38,262 nt of DNA from Acidimicrobiia bacterium (lineage in GTDB: Bacteria; Actinomycetota; Acidimicrobiia; Acidimicrobiales; AC-14): assembly GCA_023265025.1 (NCBI GenBank), contig JAHFUP010000050.1:1-38262 (forward strand), given 5' to 3'. Below are positions 30,806 through 38,262 of this stretch, in pieces (position 1 is the first letter of the stretch; every line of letters begins with the position of its first letter). A program made the position numbers and the translations under genes. The notes under the pieces are model-generated. The model saw only the letters and a program-made list of their open reading frames with translations, had not been told where the DNA came from and did not search any database.

Positions 30806-31681
30806 ATGTCACGCTCCACTCCCGCTCTGGCTCGCCCCGAGCCGTCCCTTGACCATGCCCGGCCCCTTGTGGTCCGCGGCCTCACCAAGAGCTTCGGTCC
30901 CGGCACTCGCGCGCCGTGGTCCACGAAGCCCCGAAGGCGCGTGCGTGCCCTGCGGGATGTCTCGTTCCAGGTCGACGCCGGCTCCGTCTACGGGCTGATC
31001 GGCGCCAACGGGTCAGGGAAGTCCACGCTGATCCGAACCCTGTCGACCCTCGTGCTGGCCGACGCCGGCGACGTACGCGTCTTCGGGTACGACGTGCAAC
31101 TGCATTCCATGCAGGTACGCCGGCTCATCAACCGCGTGTCCGCCGACCCGTCGTTCTTCCGGCAGATGTCGGCCCTCGAGAACCTCCAGTTCTACGGACG
31201 CATCTACGGTCTGCCCGGCCGCGAGGTCCGCCGGCGGGCGGTTGAAATCCTCGACCGCCTCGGGCTCGATCGCTACCGGCAGCGGGCCATGGTCAAGGAG
31301 CTCTCCCGGGGTCAGCAGCAGAAGATCGCCGTGGCACGGGCGTTCCTCACGTCGCCCGTCCTGATGCTCCTGGACGAGCCGACCACCGGCCTCGACCCCA
31401 GGAGCAAGCGCGACGTGCAGGCCTTCGTCCGCGAGGTGCAGCGCGACCACGGCGCCACGATCTTCCTGACCACCCACGACATGGACGAGGCCGAGGTCCT
31501 GTGCGACCGGATCGCGTTCCTCGTGGGCGGTCGCATCGTGGCCGAGGGCACGCCGCTGGAGTTGCGCAGGCAGGTGGCCGGAGGGCGGCCGGTCGAGTCG
31601 GTCGACATGGAGGACGTCTTCATGGCGCTCACCGGCCGCAGCGTGGAGGACGACGAGGAGGAGACGACGGACGATGAGTGA
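30806..31681 (+). CDS. ABC-2 exporter ATP-binding protein
   Basis: A 291-residue ATPase with Walker A GANGSGKS, signature LSRGQQQKIAVARA, Walker B VLMLLDEPTTGLDP and switch His in LTTHDMDEAEVL. The order of motifs and the DVFMALTGR ending match the CcmA/DrrA type of exporter ATPases used for drugs, polyketides, lipids or peptides. An acidic tail closes the protein. It overlaps the permease start by 8 bases. Confidence 0.9.
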   Translation: MSRSTPALARPEPSLDHARPLVVRGLTKSFGPGTRAPWSTKPRRRVRALRDVSFQVDAGSVYGLIGANGSGKSTLIRTLSTLVLADAGDVRVFGYDVQLHSMQVRRLINRVSADPSFFRQMSALENLQFYGRIYGLPGREVRRRAVEILDRLGLDRYRQRAMVKELSRGQQQKIAVARAFLTSPVLMLLDEPTTGLDPRSKRDVQAFVREVQRDHGATIFLTTHDMDEAEVLCDRIAFLVGGRIVAEGTPLELRRQVAGGRPVESVDMEDVFMALTGRSVEDDEEETTDDE

Positions 31682-32510
31682 CACGCTGACACTGCGGGCC
31701 CAGCTCGGGCTGGGCTGGGCGTTTGTCGAGCGCCAGACGAACCTGTGGAAGCGCCACTGGGCCTGGGAGGTCGTGTGGCTCTTCTACGGCGTGGTGAACA
31801 CGCTGGCCGTCACCTTCATCGCCAAGCAGCTCGGCGAGCAGGGTGTCGTCAGTGCTGACGCCGCCGGCGACCTCGTGCTCTTCCTCCTGATCGGCACTCT
31901 CGTCTGGGCCTACCTGTCCGCCGTCCTCGACGACATCAGCCTGGTCGTGACCTGGGAGCGGTGGGAGGGCACGATCGAGCACACCCTCATGGCACCCGTG
32001 CCACGGGTCGCCCATCTGATCGGCACCGCGGCGTTCGGCGTCATGCACGGGCTCCTGCGGACGTCGCTGATCATGGCCATCTCGCTCCCGTTCTTCACGG
32101 TGGACCTGGCCGGAGCCAACTGGCCGGCGGTGGCCGTCGTCGTGCTCGTAGGCAGCTTCTCGTTGATCGGCCTCGGCATCCTGGCCGGCGTGCTGCCCCT
32201 CGTGTACCCCGAGCGGGGCGAGCAGCTGTCATTCATGGTGCAGGCGGTCGTACTGCTCGTCTCGGGCGTCTACTACTCGGTGGATACGTTGCCGGGCCTG
32301 CTCAGGATCGCGTCGTGGTTCTCACCGGCCACGTACCTGCTGCGGTCGGTCCGCGCCTCGCTGATCGACGGGCGCGGCGTTACGGGCGCATGGGGTGACC
32401 TGGCGGCGATGACTGCGTTCGCCGTGGTCCTCATCCCGTTATCAGTGTCCGTGTTCTCCGCCGGCGAGCGGTGGGCAAAGCGGACGGGGCGCCTGAAACG
32501 CCACGGGTAG
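31674..32510 (+). CDS. ABC-2 exporter permease
   Basis: A 278-residue membrane protein with six hydrophobic segments, the ABC-2 permease arrangement (a short cytoplasmic N-terminal helix, then TWERWEGTIEHTLMAPVPR between segments 2 and 3). With the ATPase upstream it makes a complete two-gene exporter. The substrate is unknown; the 20-residue ORF upstream is one possibility. Confidence 0.87.
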   Translation: MSDTLTLRAQLGLGWAFVERQTNLWKRHWAWEVVWLFYGVVNTLAVTFIAKQLGEQGVVSADAAGDLVLFLLIGTLVWAYLSAVLDDISLVVTWERWEGTIEHTLMAPVPRVAHLIGTAAFGVMHGLLRTSLIMAISLPFFTVDLAGANWPAVAVVVLVGSFSLIGLGILAGVLPLVYPERGEQLSFMVQAVVLLVSGVYYSVDTLPGLLRIASWFSPATYLLRSVRASLIDGRGVTGAWGDLAAMTAFAVVLIPLSVSVFSAGERWAKRTGRLKRHG

Positions 32511-32629
32511 GTGACGTTGGCCATGCCCGGCGGGACCGTGCTCGACGAGTGGGTTGCCGAAGAGCAAACTCGACGCCGGCGTCACTCACCGAGACGTCGG
32601 AGGGCCTCGGCGTGCACGTCCCCGCAGGG

Positions 32630-33145
32630 CTACATCAAACCGGCGAGCATGTAGAGCACGAGGGACCCCGCCACGGCCACGTTGAGGCTCGAACCGCGCC
32701 CGACCATCGGTATCTCGACGACCTCGTCGATGAGGTCCCACGTCTCCGCCGGCACGCCGGCGTGCTCGTGGCCCAGCAGGACGACGGTACGCGTCCGTGC
32801 CGCCGCCAGCCTGGTGAGCGGCGTTGCGTCCTCGGCGAGCTCGACGGCGACGATCCGACTCGTTTCGCGCTGCTCGGCGATCCAGCTCAGCTTGGACCGC
32901 CGCACCCAGTGGACGTGAGGCCGGCGAGGCAGGGTGTCGCCCCTGTCGAGCGCCCGGTGATAGTGGTCCGTGCCGGGCACGGCCATGCAGGCGCCGACGG
33001 CGTCGCACGTACGAAGCAACGTCCCGAGATTCGCCTCGTACGCCACCCAGAGCGGGGCGGCGATCAGCTGGTCCCAGCAGCCGTGTTGGCGCCGGCGGCG
33101 CTGGTCACGCAGGTCCGTCCGGCGGGTCTTCTCGCCCGGCGTCAC
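32630..33145 (-). CDS. SpoU/TrmH-family RNA 2'-O-methyltransferase (start uncertain)
   Basis: From GTG 33145 the protein has 171 residues with the SPOUT knot motifs: APLWVAYEANLGTLLRTCDA (motif 1), VVLLGHEHAGVPAE (motif 2) and EIPMVGRGSSLNVAVAGSLV (motif 3). It should methylate a ribose 2'-OH in tRNA or rRNA with SAM. Coding character continues upstream to about 33190 (HDKEFLLPP) with no usable start codon, so the true start is uncertain or lost by a small indel. The divergent gene begins at 33268. Confidence 0.75.
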   Translation of the reverse strand: MTPGEKTRRTDLRDQRRRRQHGCWDQLIAAPLWVAYEANLGTLLRTCDAVGACMAVPGTDHYHRALDRGDTLPRRPHVHWVRRSKLSWIAEQRETSRIVAVELAEDATPLTRLAAARTRTVVLLGHEHAGVPAETWDLIDEVVEIPMVGRGSSLNVAVAGSLVLYMLAGLM

Positions 33146-33267
33146 CGGCGGGAGAAGGAACTCCTTGTCATGCGCATGCTGGACGCTCTTGGCGGCGGCG
33201 TCGGGCCATCGACCGGCCCACTGAGGGCGGATGGAGGCACAAGCGTACGTCGTGACAACATGACCGC

Positions 33268-33846
33268 ATGCCGAGGTTCGGACGGTCCGAGCCGGGCGAC
33301 GCCAACCAGCCCGACTTCGCGTCGGTCTATGCCGGCGATGCCGTGCTGACGCCTCGCCTGGCCGCACACCTGTGGGTGGCGGCCGTCTACCTGTCCGACA
33401 CCTACGGCGAGGACCCCCAGTCCGAGATGCTGGTGCAGGAACTGCCCCCGATCGCCCGGAGGTTGTCGGACGACGCATGGCTGGCCCGCTTCGTGTCCTG
33501 CTTCGAGTCGCTGGCAGTCCGGCTGGGGACAGGGCTGGCCTCGGAGCAACTGGCGTCGTGCACCGCTGAGGAGATGGCGCTGCACATGGTGATCGACTTC
33601 GCCGAAGCGTCCGTCGCCGACGGGATGGCGCCGGTTCAGCGGAAGCTCCCCCGGCGCGGCGCGGCGGACACCGACTTCGACTGGGCCCGAGAAGTCCTGT
33701 TCCGGGACCACGACGTGCTCATGCTCTTCAACGTGTCCCTGGACGGCATCGAGGACGACTCCAGCGAGCTCGCCGAGTACTACCGCTTCGCCAACCTCCA
33801 CCCGCGGGACTGGTTCATCCCGTTCGCGGATGTGGTCGATCCGTAG
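33268..33846 (+). CDS. Hypothetical protein
   Basis: A 192-residue acidic soluble protein, not recognised. Mostly helical; features are LTPRLAAHLWVAAVYLSDTYG, EMALHMVIDFAEASVADG and a final EYYRFANLHPRDWFIPF. ATG 33268 is the first start. It diverges from the methyltransferase with about 120 bases between them. No motif allows a functional guess. Confidence 0.6.
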   Translation: MPRFGRSEPGDANQPDFASVYAGDAVLTPRLAAHLWVAAVYLSDTYGEDPQSEMLVQELPPIARRLSDDAWLARFVSCFESLAVRLGTGLASEQLASCTAEEMALHMVIDFAEASVADGMAPVQRKLPRRGAADTDFDWAREVLFRDHDVLMLFNVSLDGIEDDSSELAEYYRFANLHPRDWFIPFADVVDP

Positions 33847-33956
33847 TCTGCGCCAGCGCAACGTTGTGTAGATCTGACAATCCCAGCGACAGGGAGTGGC
33901 CGCTTCAGCCTACGGACCGGAAGGTTCTCGGCTAGAGGTACGGCTGGTTCTAGCGA

Positions 33957-34040
33957 TCAACGCACGGTAAGGGCAGCGTAGAGGGCGGTGGGGCTCTGGT
34001 AGTTGAGGCTCCGGCGACGTTGACCGTTGATGATGGCGGC
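33957..34040 (-). mobile_element. Transposase C-terminal remnant (IS30-like)
   Basis: About 27 codons ending at 33957 read AIINGQRRRSLNYQSPTALY followed by AALTVR, the typical tail of IS30-type transposases (the R-x-x-LNY-x-SP element). The rest of the transposase is missing or out of frame, and no terminal inverted repeats are visible. Confidence 0.5.
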
Positions 34041-34189
34041 GATGACGTCTTGGTCGGTCCGTCGAAGATCCACGACCGCGACGACGCGCTGCGGCGCTGG
34101 CTCGCCGACCGCCCCGATGAGGTCGCCAACCTGCGCGCATCGTGTCCAGACGGTCCTCTTCGGGTCTCGCACCGAACCGGTAAGAGACG

Positions 34190-34343
34190 CACAAGTCCGG
34201 GCGCCGGACGGCGATTCGACTCGATCTGGGTGAGTCGCCACTTCGATGTGCTGCACATCGACTATCACTACGAAAGTTGCATCGCGACCGGCAGCGACCA
34301 CGCAGCGGTCGTGGCGGACCTCACCGTTGGGGCGCCGCGATAG
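34190..34343 (+). pseudogene. C-terminal fragment of an endonuclease/exonuclease/phosphatase family protein
   Basis: About 50 codons contain GRRFDSIWVSRHFDVLHIDY and end with GSDHAAVVADL. The SDH motif with the catalytic His is the C-terminal hallmark of the EEP (DNase I-like) family. The other roughly 200 residues are gone; transposase debris lies on its 5' side. Not functional. Confidence 0.6.
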
Positions 34344-34455
34344 ACCGGGAAGACCACCTCTCGGCGACTGTGCAACGTTCTTGGGCGAGGCGGATCCAGC
34401 GACTGTCGTTCGCTGAGGCGGTGTTTGGTCGCGCGTCGTACTGTTTGCGACTGCG

Positions 34456-34486
34456 GGCCGCCACCGGCTGAAACTCGGTGGCCCGC
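34456..34486. other. Hairpin before the TIR-like gene
   Basis: GCCACCG and CGGTGGC form a 7-bp stem around a 9-nt loop that includes the region just before GTG 34478. Possible terminator of the remnants or end of a lost mobile element. Confidence 0.35.
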
Positions 34487-36727
34487 CCGGTGCGAGGGGT
34501 ACGGGGGGTGGAGAGCGTGTGCGAGGTGCCGACGACTGACTCGGCTCCGCGAGGGCCCGTCCATGCCCCTGCCGACCTCCACCTGCCCAAGGTCTTCGGT
34601 GGCGTCGAACTCGGCCCCTGGGAGGACCTGAGCCCAACCGAGGCGATGCTCGGGGACTACGTGGCCGACCCGGCTGTCATGCTGGTGTACAGCAGGCGGG
34701 GCGTCATCGGGTACGACGAGGTCGCAGAGCGGGTGAGCGCCGTGACGCCACGCGATCCCGCCGGCGGGCTTACCGGGCGGCGCACCATGCGGACTCAGAC
34801 TGAGCATGCCCGGCGGACGCGTCGCCCGCCCCACCTCGAGGCGGTCCGGTTGGAGCAGGACCAGCTCGGCCACCGGCCGATTGAGCTGCCCGACATCGAT
34901 GGGCACCTCTCGTACACCGTCACGGCCAGCGACATCACCTTTCGGACCGATGAGTCCCCGATCGAGTGGCGCTTCTCGTTGACGTTCCCGCCGGCGGCGC
35001 TGTCGTCCGGCGTTGTCCCCGACGACGTCGCCCAGCCGTTGGCGTGGCGGATCGCTGACCCCGTCAAGGGCGTGTGGTTCCTCCCATTCGACGCGCTCGT
35101 GCGGCGGGGGGCGATCGATCGGTGGCAAGACGTTCGTGATGAGCTGGTTTCCGTCGTCACGCCGGGGGCCTTGCCGCTGTTCATCTCCCATCGGTGGCTC
35201 GACACCGCGCGACCGGATCCCGACGGCCGCCAGGCGCGACTCACGGCGTGGCAGCTCGTAGCCGCCGCCTGTGAGGCCGTGGAGGTCGCCGCGGCGCGAG
35301 GCCTCCACGAACCGCGGCGCAAGTGGGCCCCGCTCGGCTGCCGGGCGGGCGTCGGTGGGTCCGATCTGGTCGAGTCGATGATCGTGGCCCTCCTACGACC
35401 GACATTCGACGACGCACTCCTCCGCCGCGCCGTCTCCGAAGCGCGTTCGGTCGAGGAGCTTCTCGGCTCAAGCCTCGTCGCTCTCGCCGATGCCGACACG
35501 GGACTGCCCCGGCTCCGGGCGGTTCTCGACAACCGTCCCGTCCTCGCGGCCTTGACCGGTCGTATCCATCTCTGGATTGACTACTGCTGCCTGCCCCAGC
35601 CACCCCGGATCGACGACGAGGAGCTCGAATTTCGCGCTGGCCTCCGTCTGCTCAACGCGGTCCAGCTCATGGGACGAACGGTGATACTCCTGGACGAGGT
35701 GGAGGAATACACCCGTCGTGCGTGGTGCCTTCTCGAGGCCCTCACCGCCGACCGGTGGTCCAACGGCTTCGACGTCCTTTCGTCGCTCGCGGAGAACACC
35801 GACCCGGCCGGCGACCCTTACGACCACCTCTCCAGGCTCCTGCTCGATCTCCCGCACGTGGTGTGGCGGGCGCTCCTGGACACAGAGGTGCTGGGTACGA
35901 CGGCGTGGCGCGACGCGCTCGCCCGGCTCGATCTCGACGTCACCGACCCCGACGACCTGCCCTACATCTACGAGCGACTCCGGGCCATCCCAGCGCCCGT
36001 CCGGCTCCACACCATGGCGGGCGACCTCATCACCGGCGTGGTGCCGCTTCCTGAGCTGGCGCCCGGGATCGTCGCCGCTCCGAACGACGGCTCCCGTCCG
36101 ATCGATCCGCTGCCGACGACTCCCGTCGGCGAGGCACCATGGGCCCACGTCCCGACCCTCGAAGGGCGAGGACCGGTCGGGGCGACGGCCCCGCCTCGGG
36201 AGTCGGCCTTTGTTCCTCTGGTGCGCTGGAGTCCCGCCGGCCGCGGGCGGCCCGAGGCACACGTGGCAATCATCGCCGCGTGCGAGGGCGAGGCTGTCCT
36301 CATCGCCGACTCCCTCGAGCGCAGCCTCGGCGAGCTCGAGGAGTTCTTCGGGGTCGATGTCACCTCCCGGTCGTGGCTGGCCGACGACGTCGCCCCGGTG
36401 GGAGCGCTCGTCTTCGCCGGGCTGGGCCGCGAGCCGATCGCCGCGCCGAACTGGATCCTGGTCACCACCAGTGTCCGTAAGGAGCACTGCACGGTGACGT
36501 CGATGCTCGCCACGACCGCCCGGCGGGCCGGTCTCGCACTGGGGTGGGTCCTGCTCGACGACGGCGCAGTGGCAGTTGAGGACGGCTTCCCGGCTGCTCA
36601 GCGGGACGCCGGCGACGTCGACTCCGGACTGACGATCGTCGCCCTTCCGCCCGGGGGCCCGGCTCGCCTCGGCGGGGTCTACCGACGGGATCTCGCCGTG
36701 TTCGTTTCGGGTGCGGACGATGGCTGA
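34478..36727 (+). CDS. Large protein with TIR-like domain
   Basis: A 749-residue soluble protein. Three blocks in the middle recall the TIR fold: LFISHRW (234-240) as the first strand and box 1, WIDYCCLPQ (366-374), and RAWCLLE (414-420) as the box-3-like element, with HxW and WC residues typical of a bacterial/fungal subgroup of TIR-like proteins. The N-terminal 230 and C-terminal 200 residues are not recognised; the latter contains HVAIIAACEGEAVLIADSLE. TIR domains bind or cleave NAD+; the usual catalytic Glu cannot be placed with certainty. Several starts are possible (GTG 34478 used). The next gene starts inside its end (ATGGCTGA), so the two proteins probably work together. Context: remnants on the left, a second TIR-type gene on the right. 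Confidence 0.55.
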   Translation: MARPVRGVRGVESVCEVPTTDSAPRGPVHAPADLHLPKVFGGVELGPWEDLSPTEAMLGDYVADPAVMLVYSRRGVIGYDEVAERVSAVTPRDPAGGLTGRRTMRTQTEHARRTRRPPHLEAVRLEQDQLGHRPIELPDIDGHLSYTVTASDITFRTDESPIEWRFSLTFPPAALSSGVVPDDVAQPLAWRIADPVKGVWFLPFDALVRRGAIDRWQDVRDELVSVVTPGALPLFISHRWLDTARPDPDGRQARLTAWQLVAAACEAVEVAAARGLHEPRRKWAPLGCRAGVGGSDLVESMIVALLRPTFDDALLRRAVSEARSVEELLGSSLVALADADTGLPRLRAVLDNRPVLAALTGRIHLWIDYCCLPQPPRIDDEELEFRAGLRLLNAVQLMGRTVILLDEVEEYTRRAWCLLEALTADRWSNGFDVLSSLAENTDPAGDPYDHLSRLLLDLPHVVWRALLDTEVLGTTAWRDALARLDLDVTDPDDLPYIYERLRAIPAPVRLHTMAGDLITGVVPLPELAPGIVAAPNDGSRPIDPLPTTPVGEAPWAHVPTLEGRGPVGATAPPRESAFVPLVRWSPAGRGRPEAHVAIIAACEGEAVLIADSLERSLGELEEFFGVDVTSRSWLADDVAPVGALVFAGLGREPIAAPNWILVTTSVRKEHCTVTSMLATTARRAGLALGWVLLDDGAVAVEDGFPAAQRDAGDVDSGLTIVALPPGGPARLGGVYRRDLAVFVSGADDG

Positions 36728-37583
36728 GACTGACCTCGCCGATGTCGTTCCCCGAATGTGGGGCGCATTCCAGGCCGGTGACATCGGGACCGTCGAGGCC
36801 TATGTCGACCGCTACCTTGAAGCGCTCGGAGCCGCGACCGATCGCTTCACTATCGTCCCCGAGCCCCTTCGGAGCGACAGCTCTGCCATAGAGGCATGGG
36901 TGGAGTTCGCCGTGACCGTCGGGCGGCTGCTGGCGGGACGAGGCGACCAACGGCTCCTCTCGCGGATCATGTCGTCCGACGACAACCCGATCGCCAGATG
37001 GCAGGACACGGTGAGCGAAGCCCAGTTGCTTCGCCAGGACGGGCGGTTCGAGGCGGCGGCAGAGCTTCTGGCCGCCATCATCCCGGAGTTGCGGGCGGCA
37101 CGAGGCTCGGCCGTCGACACCCTTCTCGGCAAGGCGCTCGGTCAGGCCGGCGCCAACGCCTTCGATGTGGGTGACACGGACGAGGCGCTGCGACTCACCG
37201 ACGAGGCCCTGCGAGAATGCGAACGCACCGGTGACGCCGAAGGCGTCAGCATCTACAGCCAGAACTTGGCCACCATCGCCGCCGCTGCAGGCGACGACGG
37301 TTTGTCCGCGGTGCGAGCCCGGCTGGCGCGGGCGCAGCAGCTGCACGACGGCGGTCGACTCGACGAGGCGCGCGATCTCATCATCGCCGTACTCGGCGAG
37401 GTCGACGACCGGTATCGCGCCAAGGCCCACGGGCTTCTCGGCATGATCCAGTACCGCCTGGGTGACCGAGCTGCCGCACGCGAGCACACGAGAAGGGCGC
37501 TCGACGCCGGCCGTTGCGTCGGCGACCAGGCCGCCATTGCTATTTACACTGCCAACCTCCAGGTGATCGACCAGGCGCCCTAG
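36720..37583 (+). CDS. TPR-repeat protein coupled to the TIR-like gene
   Basis: A 287-residue all-helical protein with tetratricopeptide-like repeats, for example ARWQDTVSEAQLLRQDGRFE, ANAFDVGDTDEALRLTDEAL and GLLGMIQYRLGDRAAAREHT. TPR arrays bind peptides or partner proteins. The ATG overlaps the stop of the TIR-like gene by 8 bases. It may be a sensor or inhibitor for that protein; this is inference from the gene pair. Confidence 0.75.
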   Translation: MAETDLADVVPRMWGAFQAGDIGTVEAYVDRYLEALGAATDRFTIVPEPLRSDSSAIEAWVEFAVTVGRLLAGRGDQRLLSRIMSSDDNPIARWQDTVSEAQLLRQDGRFEAAAELLAAIIPELRAARGSAVDTLLGKALGQAGANAFDVGDTDEALRLTDEALRECERTGDAEGVSIYSQNLATIAAAAGDDGLSAVRARLARAQQLHDGGRLDEARDLIIAVLGEVDDRYRAKAHGLLGMIQYRLGDRAAAREHTRRALDAGRCVGDQAAIAIYTANLQVIDQAP

Positions 37584-37666
37584 CAGGCCGACCGTGTGCC
37601 GGCCGCCGGCGCTGCACGAGCTAGATTTGTGGAACGATCCGTCGGCAGACCCTATCTCTAAGCCGT

Positions 37667-38262
37667 TTAACGAATCCCCCTTTTCCTCACTTTGGTGATC
37701 TCAGCGACGGCCTCGTCGATCTCGCCTGGGAAGGAGAATGACTTCCAGAGACCCCACTCCTTGCTCATTCGATTATGGGCCTCGATACGTATACGCGAAC
37801 TTCTAAGCACGACGCGGGGTCGCGTATGCCCGTGCAGATAGTCGTCGATGTAGTAGATGTTCTCGGACCAGGGGTCGGTTGAATAGCCAAGTTGCTCGAG
37901 CTTCTTTATGAGCCGGTTTCGAGCAGCGAGGGGGGCCGCGGCCCGAATCTTGGCGACTGCCTTGGTGCCGCCCTCGTGGGCTGGCGTTACACGCTGGGGT
38001 CGTGCGGCGCGGGGCGGGTTGGATCCAGGCGGGGTCGGGACGACGGCGTTCGCAGCTGTTGCAGCCTTGGGGCCGGGATCCTGTTCGCTCGGGTCCACGG
38101 CTTCCGCCTCTGAACTCGCCGCCGGCGATCCCGTCTGCGCGCGCTGGATGGCCTTCTCTAGCACCCGGACGAGGCGCAGTATGTCGGTGTCGAAGCGCTC
38201 CGGGCTGAGCGCAAGGGCTTGGCGGCGCACCAGCCCGTGAAGGCTGGGCGGCAGAACATCGA
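37667..38262 (-). CDS. TIR-domain protein, 5' end outside the window
   Basis: The frame is open to the right edge. The visible start (DVLPPSLHGLVRRQALALSP then ERFDTDILRLVRVLEKAI) is the characteristic last part of bacterial TIR domains, where LxxRQAxxLSxxRF-D precedes the final helix. After a Pro/Ala-rich linker, the C-terminal 90 residues (RNRLIKKLEQLGYSTDPW to AEITKVRKRG) form a separate small domain of unknown type. It converges on the TIR-like/TPR pair, so at least two TIR-type proteins are clustered. It probably acts on NAD+ in an immune response; the catalytic part is outside the window. Confidence 0.6.
   Translation of the reverse strand, partial: DVLPPSLHGLVRRQALALSPERFDTDILRLVRVLEKAIQRAQTGSPAASSEAEAVDPSEQDPGPKAATAANAVVPTPPGSNPPRAARPQRVTPAHEGGTKAVAKIRAAAPLAARNRLIKKLEQLGYSTDPWSENIYYIDDYLHGHTRPRVVLRSSRIRIEAHNRMSKEWGLWKSFSFPGEIDEAVAEITKVRKRGIR

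Noticed and set aside
36462-37487. Minus-strand ORF opposite the TPR gene
   Set aside because: Shadow of the TPR coding sequence; the plus-strand protein has clear helical repeats and a coupled start.

Overview
The window is uniformly GC-rich, uses many GTG starts and TGATG/ATGA overlaps, and carries Ser/Thr-rich linkers, Tat-type lipoproteins and DUF families common in Actinomycetota. An Acidimicrobiia-like actinobacterium is my best guess, by inference only. All calls come from reading the sequence; no database search or RNA-folding program was run.

Left part (1-10,000): phosphoribulokinase, a complete carbohydrate-type ABC importer (binding protein, ATPase, two permeases), a zinc-ribbon protein, a luciferase-like monooxygenase remnant, a secreted CAP-domain protein whose signal peptide is out of frame, a sugar nucleotidyltransferase, and an O-antigen-ligase-like membrane protein coupled to a small secreted protein.

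Centre (10,087-15,303), the most unusual part: a plus-strand tRNA array behind a TTGACA-N16-TACTAT promoter. It has about 18 convincing tRNA genes, mostly one per amino acid, plus three tRNA-like structures. The RNA ligase gene rtcB lies inside the array, and a Ro60/Rsr (TROVE plus vWA) gene, frameshifted in this sequence, ends it. Three tRNA genes become normal cloverleaves only if internal insertions are removed. tRNA-His has one and tRNA-Gln two copies of the same 45-nt element, each with its own pair of complementary 5-nt arms around a conserved 32-nt core, each just 5' of GTTC or GTGC. tRNA-Lys carries a different insertion of about 37 nt. Six array tRNAs lack U33, and a Leu(CAG)-type tRNA has a short variable loop. 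A structured element with tRNA-like D and T arms lies just upstream of the Ro gene and may be a Y RNA. The proposal is a tRNA-array RNA-repair and surveillance locus in which interrupted tRNAs may be processed at RNA level and sealed by RtcB; the alternative is mini-repeats inactivating redundant tRNAs.

Right part (15,340-38,262): a membrane-anchored patatin-like lipase; a membrane protein, cupredoxin and duplicated-domain lipoprotein cluster; a DUF6508 protein; an NTF2-like protein; a PLD-helicase-DUF3427 protein; then Fic, PIN/VapBC and a strongly decayed stretch (ADP-ribosylglycohydrolase/phosphatase remnant, HIT/zinc-ribbon remnant) around an intact HD hydrolase. An ABC-2 exporter, a SpoU-type methyltransferase, transposase and nuclease scraps, a TIR-like gene overlapping a TPR gene, and a TIR-type gene cut by the window edge follow. 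The last part looks like a defence or conflict island.

Four genes (CAP, Ro60, HIT, zinc-ribbon) each need a one-base correction, three of them in short G/C runs, so assembly indels must be considered when reading the frameshifts and the odder tRNAs.
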